The position numbers and the translations under genes were made by a program. This document shows, piece after piece, positions 43,750 through 53,831 of a DNA stretch of 64,000 nucleotides (its first letter is position 1; every line of letters starts with the position of its first letter). The stretch is from the NCBI GenBank assembly GCA_963691655.1, contig OY829328.1, forward strand, positions 28,105,890 to 28,169,889, written 5' to 3'. The DNA is from Toxonevra muliebris (lineage: Eukaryota; Arthropoda; Insecta; Diptera; Pallopteridae). The notes under the pieces were generated by a model that was given only the letters and a program-made list of their open reading frames with translations, was not told where the DNA came from and ran no database searches.

Positions 43750-44815
43750 TTCATATATGATTCATTTAGTTTATTTGCGAGGTTTTGGGACTGGAAGTTC
43801 ATACATTTCATATACATGGGGGAATCCTGCATGCCGACCTGCTACTAACTCTTCTATATCGCATGATGAATGTGTTTATTTGATACTTTTGTGGTATGTA
43901 AATACAAAAATTTATTAAATACGTTTATTTATTTTTAAATAAATATATTTTTAATTATTAAAATTATTATTCTTGAAATGAACAATGATGCCAGAAGAAT
44001 ATCAAAAAGTTCATAGAACTATCAGATCAGACGATCGTTTCGGAACCAGCTACGGTTCCTCATCAGTGAACTTTGTGATTGTTCCCTAATTTCAACAATC
44101 TATATAAGTGAAAATACTGTAAAGTAAGTAAATGAGAATTACAAATACAGTTATTTTCATTGAATAATATTATTGAAAGGAGCTACCAATATCGTTCTAT
44201 GTACTTTTTGCCATTCTTCTTTGACACTTGTATTATTATTTAAACAAAAAATTAGTTACAAAGATAAAATTTATTTTCATTCGTCCTTATGAGTAAAACA
44301 TTGACGCGTGATTCCCTTGAACACAAAAAACAAAAAGTAAATGAATGCAATGGAAAAAATTTTCATTTGAGTTACTAACTCAAAGAGAAATTTACGGTTA
44401 TTTTTAGTCGCTTTATTCCACATAGGTTGATTCGACTATTATTGTTATTTTTTTTCTCAGGTCATAGAAGAAATCATATTCCTCTTGAAGTATTAACCCT
44501 GGAAAGACATGCTTCGTCCAATCGACGTTTTACAGTTTTTCTTCCTAAATTTTGTTCGTATTGGGCTGACTTTTCATACAGCGCCAGTCGTGTTGCTGTG
44601 CGCAGAAGTTCAATTAGGAAATTATGATTTTTTTAAATGTGCGTCGTTGAAACGACGAAGCATGACCTTTGTGTAACTTTTCCAATTTGAGATGGTGTTT
44701 GTTATGTTATAGTTTTTGTTCTTGGAATGCGAAATGAGCACGATAAAGTAATTGAATGATCAGGAAACTGAAAAATTTCATGTTGATGAGTGACGAAGAC
44801 CACCAACCGGACAGA
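43750..44815. other. Mostly unclassified stretch
   Basis: I see no supported gene. The motif GACGAAGCATG occurs near 44655 (followed by ACCTTTGTGTA), inverted near 44508, and again near 46311 (followed by ACCTTTACGTA). A GC-richer 200-base section at 44455-44630 reads open on both strands without a recognisable domain. Confidence 0.4.
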
Positions 44816-44819
44816 GGAG

Positions 44820-45390
44820 GTTCAAAATTAAAGTTTGGAAGATGCAGTTTGTCAATGGAGGCATCCGATTTAGACTAAAACGATGTGCCTCTATGTAGAG
44901 GTATTTCATTATTAAAGGAAAAGTCGAAAATAACTTTGTTAATCACATCCATTATGCACAGAAAACAACCATAAAATGTATGTACAAAAAGCAAAATCAT
45001 GGGGAAATTTTGTGTATCAAGTTCGAGGACCGATTCGGCAATGCAAAAATATTGTTAAATATTTTGGAATTATAAATATGACTTTTTTTAGGTCAATTAC
45101 GCTCACAACATGTTTTAAATAAAACAAAAGACCCCCAATCACATTTGTTTTCTAAAAAAAATTCTGTCTTTGTCGAAACCCAATTATCTGATGGGCTTAC
45201 AAATACCAACTTTAACTACGTCGGTGCAAATAATATTCAAAATGTAATGCCGACTGATGTTGAGAATACTGAACAAATAAATCCTGAAAAAATAGAATGA
45301 TTTGTAACATTTGTCCCTCTTCTAAATGACGAATGGCAAAATCGTCCTGTTCAAAATGTAATTAAAGCTTGTGTGAGAAGCACAAAATAG
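44820..45390 (+). pseudogene. Decayed coding stretch of unknown family
   Basis: Two blocks keep a long near-open frame in AT-rich DNA. Positions 44821-45074 give FKIKVWKMQFVNGGIRFRLK, one TAG, then NNFVNHIHYAQKTTIKCMYK and ILCIKFEDRFGNA. Positions 45092-45390 give LRSQHVLNKTKDPQSHLF, TQLSDGLTNTNFNYVGANNI, one TGA, then FVTFVPLLNDEWQNRPVQNV. A pyrimidine tract with TTTTTTTAG precedes the second block. Composition looks like real protein, with Asn/Gln/Thr-rich linker sequence in the second part. I recognise no domain. It may be a transposon gene or a lost host gene. Confidence 0.35.
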
Positions 45391-45603
45391 AGCTTTGTGC
45401 CTTTTGCATATAATGAAACTTGATCCTCATGAAAACTCGTTCCATTTTAGTTCAGTATATTACTTTTAAGATGCAAACTCATTTGATGAATTATATGTGG
45501 CTTAAGTTACTATTTTTGTACTTAAATATACAGTGAAGCAAGCCTAAGGAACTAAAGTTTTGAAAATTTTATTTATAAATAAGTATTGTTAAAAAAAACT
45601 AAA

Positions 45604-45798
45604 TTGTGTATTAACGAACACCAGGCAGAACTGAAACTTTTTGTGAACTAAACGAAACACAAGCAAATAACAAGCAAATGAAATTTTTCAATCGCTAAAT
45701 TTTTTACTTCATTGGCTTGTGTTTTTTAATTTCATTTGCTTGTGTTTCGTTTAATTCACAAGAAGTTTCACTTCTGCCTTATGTTATTTAATACACAA
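45604..45798. mobile_element. 195-bp palindromic MITE
   Basis: TTGTGTATTAA at 45604 mirrors TTAATACACAA at 45788-45798. Further inside, GGCAGAACTGAAAC mirrors GTTTCACTTCTGCC, and AACGAAACACAAGCAAAT mirrors ATTTGCTTGTGTTTCGTT. Arms are about 80-85 bp with indels. The whole unit can fold as a hairpin. Non-coding. Confidence 0.65.
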
Positions 45799-45799
45799 C

Positions 45800-46480
45800 C
45801 AATTTTTTTTTTTTGGGATTAATGCTAGAACAAAAATTGCAACTCTGTACTGGTAATGTCGATGACAATTGTAGACGAACTCTTTTTGTGTGCGACGTCT
45901 TCATGTAATTCCTTGGACATTTGCGCCATCTGTATGTTAAATGTATAACTGTCATAAACTTTAAGATGGCGACGCTACACATTGTTCTTTCTGCCATAGG
46001 CGTGTGTGTGTGTGTGTAATTAATATGTTATATTGAATTAAAACTATTTATGAATCGTTAATTATATAGTTTGCTCGTGAATTCAGTTACGGAATATTGA
46101 TATTTAGCTTCTCATGCGCATTCCTCGACAAAATTATGTCGCATTGCAAATTTACGCGCGACGTCACATCCGGTTGGTTTTACTCTAGGACAAGAGAAAA
46201 GAAGTTTCACTTCAAAAATGTCCGTTGTTGTTTTTTTATATGCAAAATTAACCAAATAATGGAAAACAATCAACTGTATCTGACCACTTTGAATAATGCC
46301 GTCGTCGTTTCGACGAAGCATGACCTTTACGTATAAAAAATAAGCATGTACTTTCAGTGTTAAAGAAGCAATTGTTTACTACTCTTTTGGGGATCAACCC
46401 AAAACTCCGCAGCTGTGGCAGCTAGTCCAGTTTGTTTGCAATTCGTTAATTCTCATGGTTAAGTGCGGTGAAATATTTGA
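45800..46480. other. Gene-free stretch
   Basis: A TG microsatellite lies near 46001-46017. Locally higher GC words (ACGCGCGACGTCACATCCGG near 46154) give it an unusual look, but no exon or promoter can be supported. A copy of the GACGAAGCATG motif is near 46311. Confidence 0.4.
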
Positions 46481-46489
46481 CTTTGTACA

Positions 46490-46800
46490 TGATTTGGTTA
46501 TCTTGAACCCGGGACCCCAGAGACTAGAGTCTAGCACGCTGCTACTAGGTCACCGTAGCGGTAGTTAGATGCCGGTTCCGAATAGCGGTGTAGCAATTCG
46601 TTATCATTTGGTGGTTTTGGCATTGCCTGCCAAGATGTATACTTTTACACTTTTTTTATAATTCTCATTCACTTCTAATCAATAAGTATATAAGAAAGTT
46701 ACGAGAATTATTTATATTAACCACCAGACCATGACGCGAATAGAACCCGCAAGTTCCAAGAGAAAGTCTAGTGCACTACAAACTCGTTGTCCTCGCTTCC
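46490..46800 (-). mobile_element. Two-headed tRNA-derived SINE, second copy
   Basis: On the minus strand it starts with a tRNA-like unit (GTAGTGCACTAGAC, then B-box-like GGGTTCTATTCG near 46740-46750). It continues TCTGGTGGTTAAT, AATTCTCGTAACTTTCTTAT, GGCAATGCCAAAACCACC and the core ATTCGGAACCGGCATCTAAC. It ends with a second tRNA-like unit (GTGACCTAGTAGC, GGGTTCAAGAT near 46500-46552). From TCTGGTGGTTAAT on, the order matches 20240-20500. Two Pol III-type promoters in one element make it a dimeric SINE. Confidence 0.6.
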
Positions 46801-47023
46801 TCTCCCTCTAACTACCTACAAATTAATGAGAGTATTGAAAATTGTGATTGTGATTCGTACATGGTTCGATGATTCGTACATTCGTCCTGATTTTTTGAAT
46901 TCACAAGAAGTCGCCGCTTGCAAGATCGCTATAAATTAGGAACATTTACTTAACATATTGAGAATATGAATGTATAAACTCGTATTTTTTTCGTAATTTG
47001 GACATTTATTGTGAAAAAGTGAC

Positions 47024-47548
47024 TGAACGAAATCGTTGAGAGTTAGTGGAACCGAAAGCTGAAAGGGTTTTGAAAAAATAAATAAAAACGCGCGAGATTT
47101 TCGGTTTTAATATCACAGGAGATGTGTATCTTTATTGAATTAAACGGGTGCTCGTAGCAGGAGTCGCTAGAGAATCGTTATCGTAGCAAGAGTCGCTAGA
47201 TACTTGTTTTAGTAGCAAGAGTTGCTAGATACTGACTTTGAATATTCTCAAGCCATAGAGCTTTATACCGTATGGCAACTGATATAAATTCCTATGGTCA
47301 TGGAGGTCTATTACAAGTGTAAATATGTACAGAGTGTACATATGTATAACATAATATACTAGACTAAATACCAGAGTGGTATTTACAAACAAAAGAGATA
47401 GAGTAACAGTTCAGTATAATATAATTGTACATAGTAGTATATTGTATAGTGTTTGCGAGATGACGATATAGGGGGTGGTGGTAATGATGATTCGTGACGG
47501 GAACACTACTCGAACCACATCCGAGACTGCTTAAGGGGATCTTAAACA
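47024..47548. mobile_element. Solo LTR nested in the mariner
   Basis: A 525-bp insertion starts TGAACGAAATCG and ends GATCTTAAACA. It is flanked by the direct repeat GTGAC (47019-47023 and 47549-47553). The other mariner copy shows the uninterrupted site (AAAAGTGATTATAAAT near 57020). TG...CA ends plus a 5-bp duplication are diagnostic of LTR retroelement integration, with loss of the internal part by LTR recombination. Inside, GTAGCAAGAGTCGCTAGATA-like units repeat three times (47153-47232). Family not identified; it does not resemble the LTR at 16451-16845. Confidence 0.8.
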
Positions 47549-47560
47549 GTGACTATAAAT

Positions 47561-48598
47561 TTATTCTTTAAAGTATTGTTCATCGTTAGCCACAACCTTT
47601 TCCCATCTTTCTGGTAGTATACGGACTGCGCGTCGAAATAACTCCTCATCTTTTGAGGCTATCCACGAATCGACCCATTTTTTGAGTTCTTCGAAAGAAC
47701 GGAAGTGCTGTTCAGCCAGGCCATGTGTCATAGATCGGAACAAGTGGTAATCAGAAGGAGCAATGTCTGGAGAATACGGAGGGTGGGGTAGCTATTCCCA
47801 TTTCAGCGTTTCCAAGTATGTTTTTACTTGCCTTGCAACATGCGGCCGAGCATTGTCGTGTTGAAGAATAACTTCGTCGTGTCTATTTTCATATTCTGGC
47901 CTCTTATCCTTTAATGCTCGGCTCAAACGCATCAATTGTAGTCGGTAGCGGTCGCCAGTGATCGTTTCATTCGGTTTCAACAGCTTATAATACACGACAC
48001 CTTTCATATCCCACCAAATACACAGCATGAGCTTGGATCCATGGATGTTCGGCTTTGCCGTTGATGTTGATGCATGTCCGGGCGGTCCCCATGATTTTTT
48101 ACGTTTTGGGTTATCGTAACGTATCCACTTTTCATCGCCAGTCACAATACGATGCAGAAAACCCTTTCTTTTCTGTCGTTCAATCAGCAGTTCACATGTG
48201 AAAAATCGTCGTTCGACGTCTCTCGGCTTCAATTCGTACGGCACCCGATTTCCTTGCTTTTGAATCATTCCCAATGCTTTTAATCGTTCAGAAATGGTTG
48301 ATTGATCAACTCTTAAAGATTCTGCAAGTTCTTGTTGCGTTTGACATGAATCTTCTTCGAGTAATGCCTTCAATTCTTCATCTTCGAACTTTTTCGAGCC
48401 GCCTGAACGTTCCCTGTCTTCAACATCAAAATCACCACTTTTGAAACGGGAATACCACACCTGACACATTCTAACTTCAGCACAGTCAGGATAAGCTTCA
48501 GTGAGTAAACGATGAGCTTCAATTACGTTTTTCTTTAAATGGAAGAAGCAAATTAAAACTTCCCGCAAATGTGGTTTTGTTGGCACGAAATTCGCCAT
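47561..48598 (-). pseudogene. Mariner transposase, 345 codons with one nonsense codon
   Basis: A single frame runs from ATG (48598) to the stop at 47561, the usual 345-residue mariner length. It begins with the HTH region (FVPTKPHLREVLICFFHLKK; WYSRFKSGDFDVEDRERSGG) and a second HTH (TQQELAESLRVDQSTISERL). The catalytic domain has Asp155 in GDEKW, Asp248 in HDNARPH and Asp283 in PSDYHLF. The last two have 34 residues between them, the DD34D arrangement of true mariners. The only break visible is TAG at codon 269 (47792-47794), where the sister copy has GTG. The enzyme would cut and paste the element at TA sites. With the stop, the product lacks the third Asp and should be inactive. Confidence 0.9.
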
Positions 48599-48779
48599 TT
48601 TCAGCTATAGTAAAACACTTTTGTAAAGTTATGAAAATTATTTCACAGATCAATTCTTTTAGTATTTTTGACGCTCTTCGAGATAGAATAGCTGTCAATG
48701 TCAAAAAATTGCGCGTATGATAGATATGAAGTTAGTCACAATTACGAGTTTATACATTCATACTCCCAATATATTATTT

Positions 48780-50545
48780 TAAACAAGTTTTCAACTTTGA
48801 ATGTTTTAAGAATACTTTCTTTTGATAGGTGCACTATCATGCATTTACTTATTTTACTATAACATAGCAGTTTTATGGTACAATATGAAGAGAATACAGC
48901 AGAAAAAGCTATGAAATTGTCTTATAGCTAGTATAACAGTACAACACTCTTTTATGAAGGGTAATGTTATAACTGTTAAAACTATCAAAGCATTTAAAGG
49001 ATTACTCTTTAGTTGAAGTGCCCTCTTTCTCTCTCGCTTTTAAAACTTTTCTGTAAATTTCTCTTATTTATTATTTTTACGACATAATAAAATATAAGTA
49101 GTAAGAAGAATTTCGAAAATTCTCAACTTCATTATTATTATTATTCTCGAATGTGGTATCGTAAATATAAAATTTGATTAAATACGTTTACGTATTTTTA
49201 AGGATTTTATTATAGTTTAAAGCAATATTTTACAAAATGAATTATTTTAAAAAGTCATTTTGGTTTGCTGACTGGTACGCAAAATTTTGATCAGCCTATG
49301 TTTTCAGTGATGAAAGATGCTCATAAATTGAAGTGCTAATACATAGGTAATTGGGTCCAGCCAATTAAACTTAATTAAACTTAATACAAAACAATTCATT
49401 TCAATGTAATATTTTAACATATTTATAGTTTCTTTTATCTTATTTAATTGTATATAATACAAATAATGTGCTGCCGGCTTTTTACTGTCTTTTATTACTG
49501 AATACAATCTCTTGATTTCTCTTTGTATTCACATACAAAATGTAAAATGAATATTTCCCAGCAATTTATTCTCACTCAAGCATCGAAGAATAATGTTGAT
49601 GCAGGACTCGGCTCTTCTCCACCATTTTCATTTTGGTTTCTGTTAGCGCATTGACCCACGATGTCGCTTCCTCTACTACAACAACAACAGCAAAATTGCA
49701 TCATTATTAAGAAAAAAAAACAACAACAATAATAAATTTTTTCAGTTTTTCGTTTTATTTTGCTTTATGTCTACTACTACATACACACATCCATACAAAT
49801 AACAGACAACTAGAGAGCATGAATTCTTCATGTGAATGCCACTGTTATACGAAAGAGAATGGCAGATATGCTTATGACGTCATTGAAATTGTACAGAATT
49901 CCTCCGTATATACCATAGTGTGTGTGTGTGAGAGAGAGAGAGAGACAGAGAGAAAGAGAGCTTCAATGAAGTGCGAAAGCTTTGTTGAGCCATTTGTAAA
50001 ATTGGAAGGAAATAAGCTTATAGGATATGCAATGTATAATAATCGCAATCATTAAGCAAATTTTGAATTTCTTAATTATTTAATTTTCCTTTTTGGATGG
50101 ATAGAATGACAATTCACTACTTTATGATTTTTAAATATGTAAGTATGTATACCCATTTAGGGTACAAAAATGGTACAATAGTTTGAAATATTTTTTTGGC
50201 ACATTGTACTGCAAAATGTGAAGGAATGAAGAGGCTGGCCAAAGCCGTTTGAATCATTCATCATTCAAAGGATCAGCTAACCTTTTACTTACTTTATGGT
50301 GTTCCTTATATGGCTACGATATTTCGTACATCACATTTTCATTCTTATTATGAACCTTTGATGATCAATTCAATTACATAAAAAATTTAGGTGCTACTTT
50401 TTTAATATTTCTGGATCTTCAGAATGATGATTCTCCTAACTAGCTATTGCAGCGTTTTTTTTTTAGAAATTTCAAATAATACGTTTTCGGATCAGAAAAT
50501 ATCAAAAATGATTAATTTCAACCAGCCACAGAGCTCTGTTCATTT
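48780..50545. other. Gene-free stretch
   Basis: No gene. An ATT repeat lies near 49132-49146, and a TG/GA compound microsatellite at 49918-49965. The latter creates a spurious frame, 49819-50055. Nothing else was recognised. Confidence 0.45.
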
Positions 50546-50551
50546 CGCCCA

Positions 50552-50779
50552 TTTACTAAAAAACTGTCATAACTCAAAAAACTCGATTTTGCAGAAAACG
50601 CGCTTAAAGTTTTCAATTGACTTTGCAGAAATAACAAGAAATCTTATAATTCTCACGCGCAGAGTATACAAAATATTAATATAAAATTTTTACACAATAT
50701 GAAGCGTGATATAATGAATAATTCTGCATCATTAACTCAAAATTCGAGTTTTTTGACTTATGACAGTCTCTTAGTAAAA
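50552..50779 (+). repeat. MITE-like repeat, copy B (inverted relative to 8770-9000)
   Basis: The ends are TTTACTAAAAAACTGTCATA and, inverted at the right, TTTACTAAGAGACTGTCATA, extending to about 43 bp with few mismatches (ACTCAAAAAACTCGA on both sides). The interior matches copy A in reverse (CGCGCTTAAAGTTTTCAATT, AATTCTCACGCGCAGAGTAT, CACAATATGAAGCGTGAT). Target duplication not resolved. Confidence 0.7.
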
Positions 50780-51141
50780 GAGCGATTTGTGCAATGAAAG
50801 GCATCGTTTTGAATATGAGAAGAGGACCAATAAGTTTTATCTCCTCTATATGGTAACCATGATTTAGAGAATAATGGCTCAAAGTTATTCTCACTAAACA
50901 TCGGATGACGAAGAAATTTTGAAATATGCACGCCAAAACAACTAACGTTTCTGTGGAAGTTTTCAATACAAAAATTAAACATATATATTTGCCTTACTAT
51001 ATCATAAGAGTAGGCGTGTCATATCATCCTGCTTACAAAAAAGTAAGATACCACAAAACTGAGGTGAAAATATCTTAATTTCGGCTTTTGTACGGCTGGT
51101 ATTGTTGTCGATTATTGGATTTCAAAAACAGGGACTGATAA

Positions 51142-51275
51142 TTCAATAACGCCTAGCGGTTCCATATGGCACCTTGTCGCTGAGCCGTTCCTGAGCCAGG
51201 TTTAAGAACAATTTTTGTCTCAAGTTACTTTCTTGATCTATCTACTTTGATTCCCGCTCGTCTTTAATGGCTTAA
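51142..51275 (+). mobile_element. piggyBac-like MITE, copy 2
   Basis: It matches 23570-23706 almost throughout. The left TTAA is mutated to TTCA (51142-51145) with a short deletion after it. The right TTAA (51272-51275) is intact and is at the same time the left TTAA of the next element. The central palindrome is damaged here (GGTTCCATATGGCACC). Confidence 0.6.
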
Positions 51276-51405
51276 CCCTGACATGCCCATTGTCCTATAT
51301 GTAGGCCACTTCAGAAATGTTTGATTTTGAATAAGTGAGTATGTATTCAATCAAAATAAGAACTTTTTGAAGTGTACTAGATATAGGCCATTGGGCATAT
51401 CTGGG
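51276..51405. mobile_element. 130-bp TTAA-flanked MITE with CCC...GGG ends
   Basis: TTAA then CCCTGACATGCCCATTGTCC at the left, and at the right (reverse complement) CCCAGATATGCCCAATGGCC then TTAA (51406-51409). The inverted ends run about 30 bp. CCC...GGG ends between TTAA duplications are typical of piggyBac elements. The interior is AT-rich and non-coding. Confidence 0.7.
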
Positions 51406-51409
51406 TTAA

Positions 51410-53820
51410 GAATATATCTCCACATACGAACAAATGAAGACTTCGATTCTCAAAATTTTGTCATCAATTGGCATATTTAGTTTGTTGTTTACGAACTGTT
51501 TCTAGACATCGTAATACTTTCCACATAATTTCAGCTACATAAGTTAATAAAATATTATATACTTGCATTAGCGGGTAAAAAGTTTGCGGAAGTAGAAGTG
51601 GGAGTTTAACCTGACGAGACATATAGATATGCTCGAGCTGTAATAGTAATTTTTAAGCTTCTGCTTAAAGTAGTCTGATTCATTGTTGGTGCAAAAAACG
51701 CGAATTTTCCATAAATTAAGAATAAATCTTTACTAAAAAATGTATTACATCCGAGTGAACAAAAATGAGTAAGTAAGTAGTTTCGAAAATAAGTGACTTG
51801 ATATAAAAAGGATACGAATGAACAACGATTACATAATTTGAGGCATTTACATTCCAGCAGGTTTAGTTCGTGTAACAAATATTCCTCAATAGTAATGAAC
51901 TTCTCTAAACTGGAATATGTTACAAAATTATTTCTCTCTTTCCTTAGATGTTTTGCAAATTACCATATGAAATAAAAATAAATACAATTGTTTGAAATTA
52001 CATGGTATATACTTATATGTTTTTATCTTACAGAAAGAATCCGGCTAAAAAGTTTCAAATCTTTCTATTTCTTCAGAAAGTCTTTTAATTCAGGAGCAAC
52101 GACGATAATGGCTGAGAAATTTATCAGGAAACAGTACTTGTGCATGTGTGTGTAATTTACAATAAATAAAATTTAATTTCATGAATATTCAAAAAGGCGT
52201 GAATATCTCGCTCGCATTTCATTTATATTTAATATTCAGATTAAAAGATTTTCAACAGCATTTCCACCACATAGAAAACCGGAATCACATCATAACACAC
52301 CAACTAATGTTGTCATAATACATAAATGCATGTGAATGTACATACAAACACATATATACATTAGGGTGAGCAAAATATTGTTTCTATGTCGGCTAGATAA
52401 TAAAATTAGTCTACAGGAAATGTAAATTTTCAATTTTATACCTAAAAAAGGAATCAGCAGAATGTTAATACAAAAACTGCGTAAGCAGTAATCACGTAAA
52501 CACCATGTAAGAGCATTCAGTTGAAATTATAATTCATTAAAGGATAATCATGAGGCTCCATTTTTGTGGGGGCTATCAAGGATTAAAGAAACACTACAAA
52601 TAATACAAATATCTACACGATTTTGTCAAGCAAACATATGTTGTAGGGACAAGTAAAGCTATTTTGAAATCCAATTAAAACCATTTTAACTATTCTTCAT
52701 GCTTCCAAAATCATAGCACAGCTGCGTCTATTAACTAAATAGACCCTAAGATTTTGTGTCAAGGGTCTCATATGAGACCCTTCAACACCTTCTTTTCGAT
52801 TGCCCTGTATACCTTAACATCTTGCAGTTTAGAGAGGATCCATTTCACAAAAAAGAACATCATTAAATTTCAGGTGCCAGTCAAAACGCTCGAATGCTGA
52901 CTTTTTTAGGCTATTCCAAAGGACGAGATCTGGGATTTGCCATAGATGTGTCATATTGATTTTTTCTAAGAAACTGATGAATTGTGAAACCCAGTTATAT
53001 TCGATTGGCATGCTCGTTTCTTGGTGAAAATTAATTAAAAGAAGGAGATACATTCTTGGTATCCTACTGTTGTTCATTTGCAAAATTATTCACTAGTGGG
53101 TAATTGTAGTTGATGTTCGCAGTTAATATTACCGTATTTTATAAAAAGTATCAGGAAAATAAAAACTACTTAAATTTTGCAATAAAGAATTCTTCTACCG
53201 AAAATTCCTTCTTAAAGACTAATAAATAAAGCAACAGTGCAATATGAAGTTGCTTGATTTTTTGTTACAAAATTTGAATCAAAAATAACACAATGCATAT
53301 TTAAACAAGCAGTTGGCATCGAAGGGTTAATAAATCAACTGATTATGGAATTAACGTACAAAATCAAGACCCTTTAAGTTATTGTTTTGAGATATGCTTG
53401 TGTCTGCAAATTATGAGATGGTTGGCTAATGAAGGAAGCGTCTTACAAATTTATTACAGTTTTGAAATAAAAAAAATTTAAAGTTTGTACTAATCTAAGA
53501 ATGGGAAAACATGTGAACAATAAAGGGTTAATATGTAACAATATTATTTTTTTTACATCAATGTGACACAACTTTGTAAAATAACAGGATAGTTAAATTA
53601 GGTAAAATGAACCTAAAATTGATTACAAGATTTTTGGAAAATGTGGCCTAAGTAACCTCATAAAAGCGAAGGAAGAATAAAAAAAAAATTAGCACATAAG
53701 CTCATTTGACTAAAGGATTCCAAAATGTAGCCTTAGTTTATATAATTTATTAACGTGTGTACTTTATTTCCATAATTAAGAAATTGTTCGGTTTTTATTA
53801 ATAACTTTGTAAAAAGAACA
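51410..53820. other. Gene-free stretch
   Basis: No firm gene. The 84-codon minus-strand frame 52829-53083 has protein-like texture (NWVSQFISFLEKINMTHLWQ) reminiscent of LINE C-termini, but I cannot support a family. TTAGGGTGAGCAAAAT at 52363 resembles TTAGGGTGGGTCAAATT read in reverse at about 55343-55360, and may mark the ends of another repeat family. Confidence 0.4.
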
Positions 53821-53831
53821 TCGATCCCAGT

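Larger units (their letters stand above)
46958..48769 (-). mobile_element. Mariner transposon (mauritiana-like), copy 1, with nested LTR
   Basis: The terminal inverted repeats are TTGAGAATATGAATGTATAA (46958) and, reversed at the right, TTGGGAGTATGAATGTATAA (to 48769). Each is bordered by TA, giving about 1282 bp once the 525-bp LTR and its 5-bp duplication are subtracted, the normal mariner size. The transposase occupies 48598-47561 on the minus strand. The sister copy at 56964-58157 has the same ends. Confidence 0.85.

Noticed and set aside
52829..53083. Possible LINE C-terminal fragment on the minus strand
   Set aside because: Texture is protein-like, but no conserved block such as a CCHC or CPAL motif could be found, so no family is claimed.
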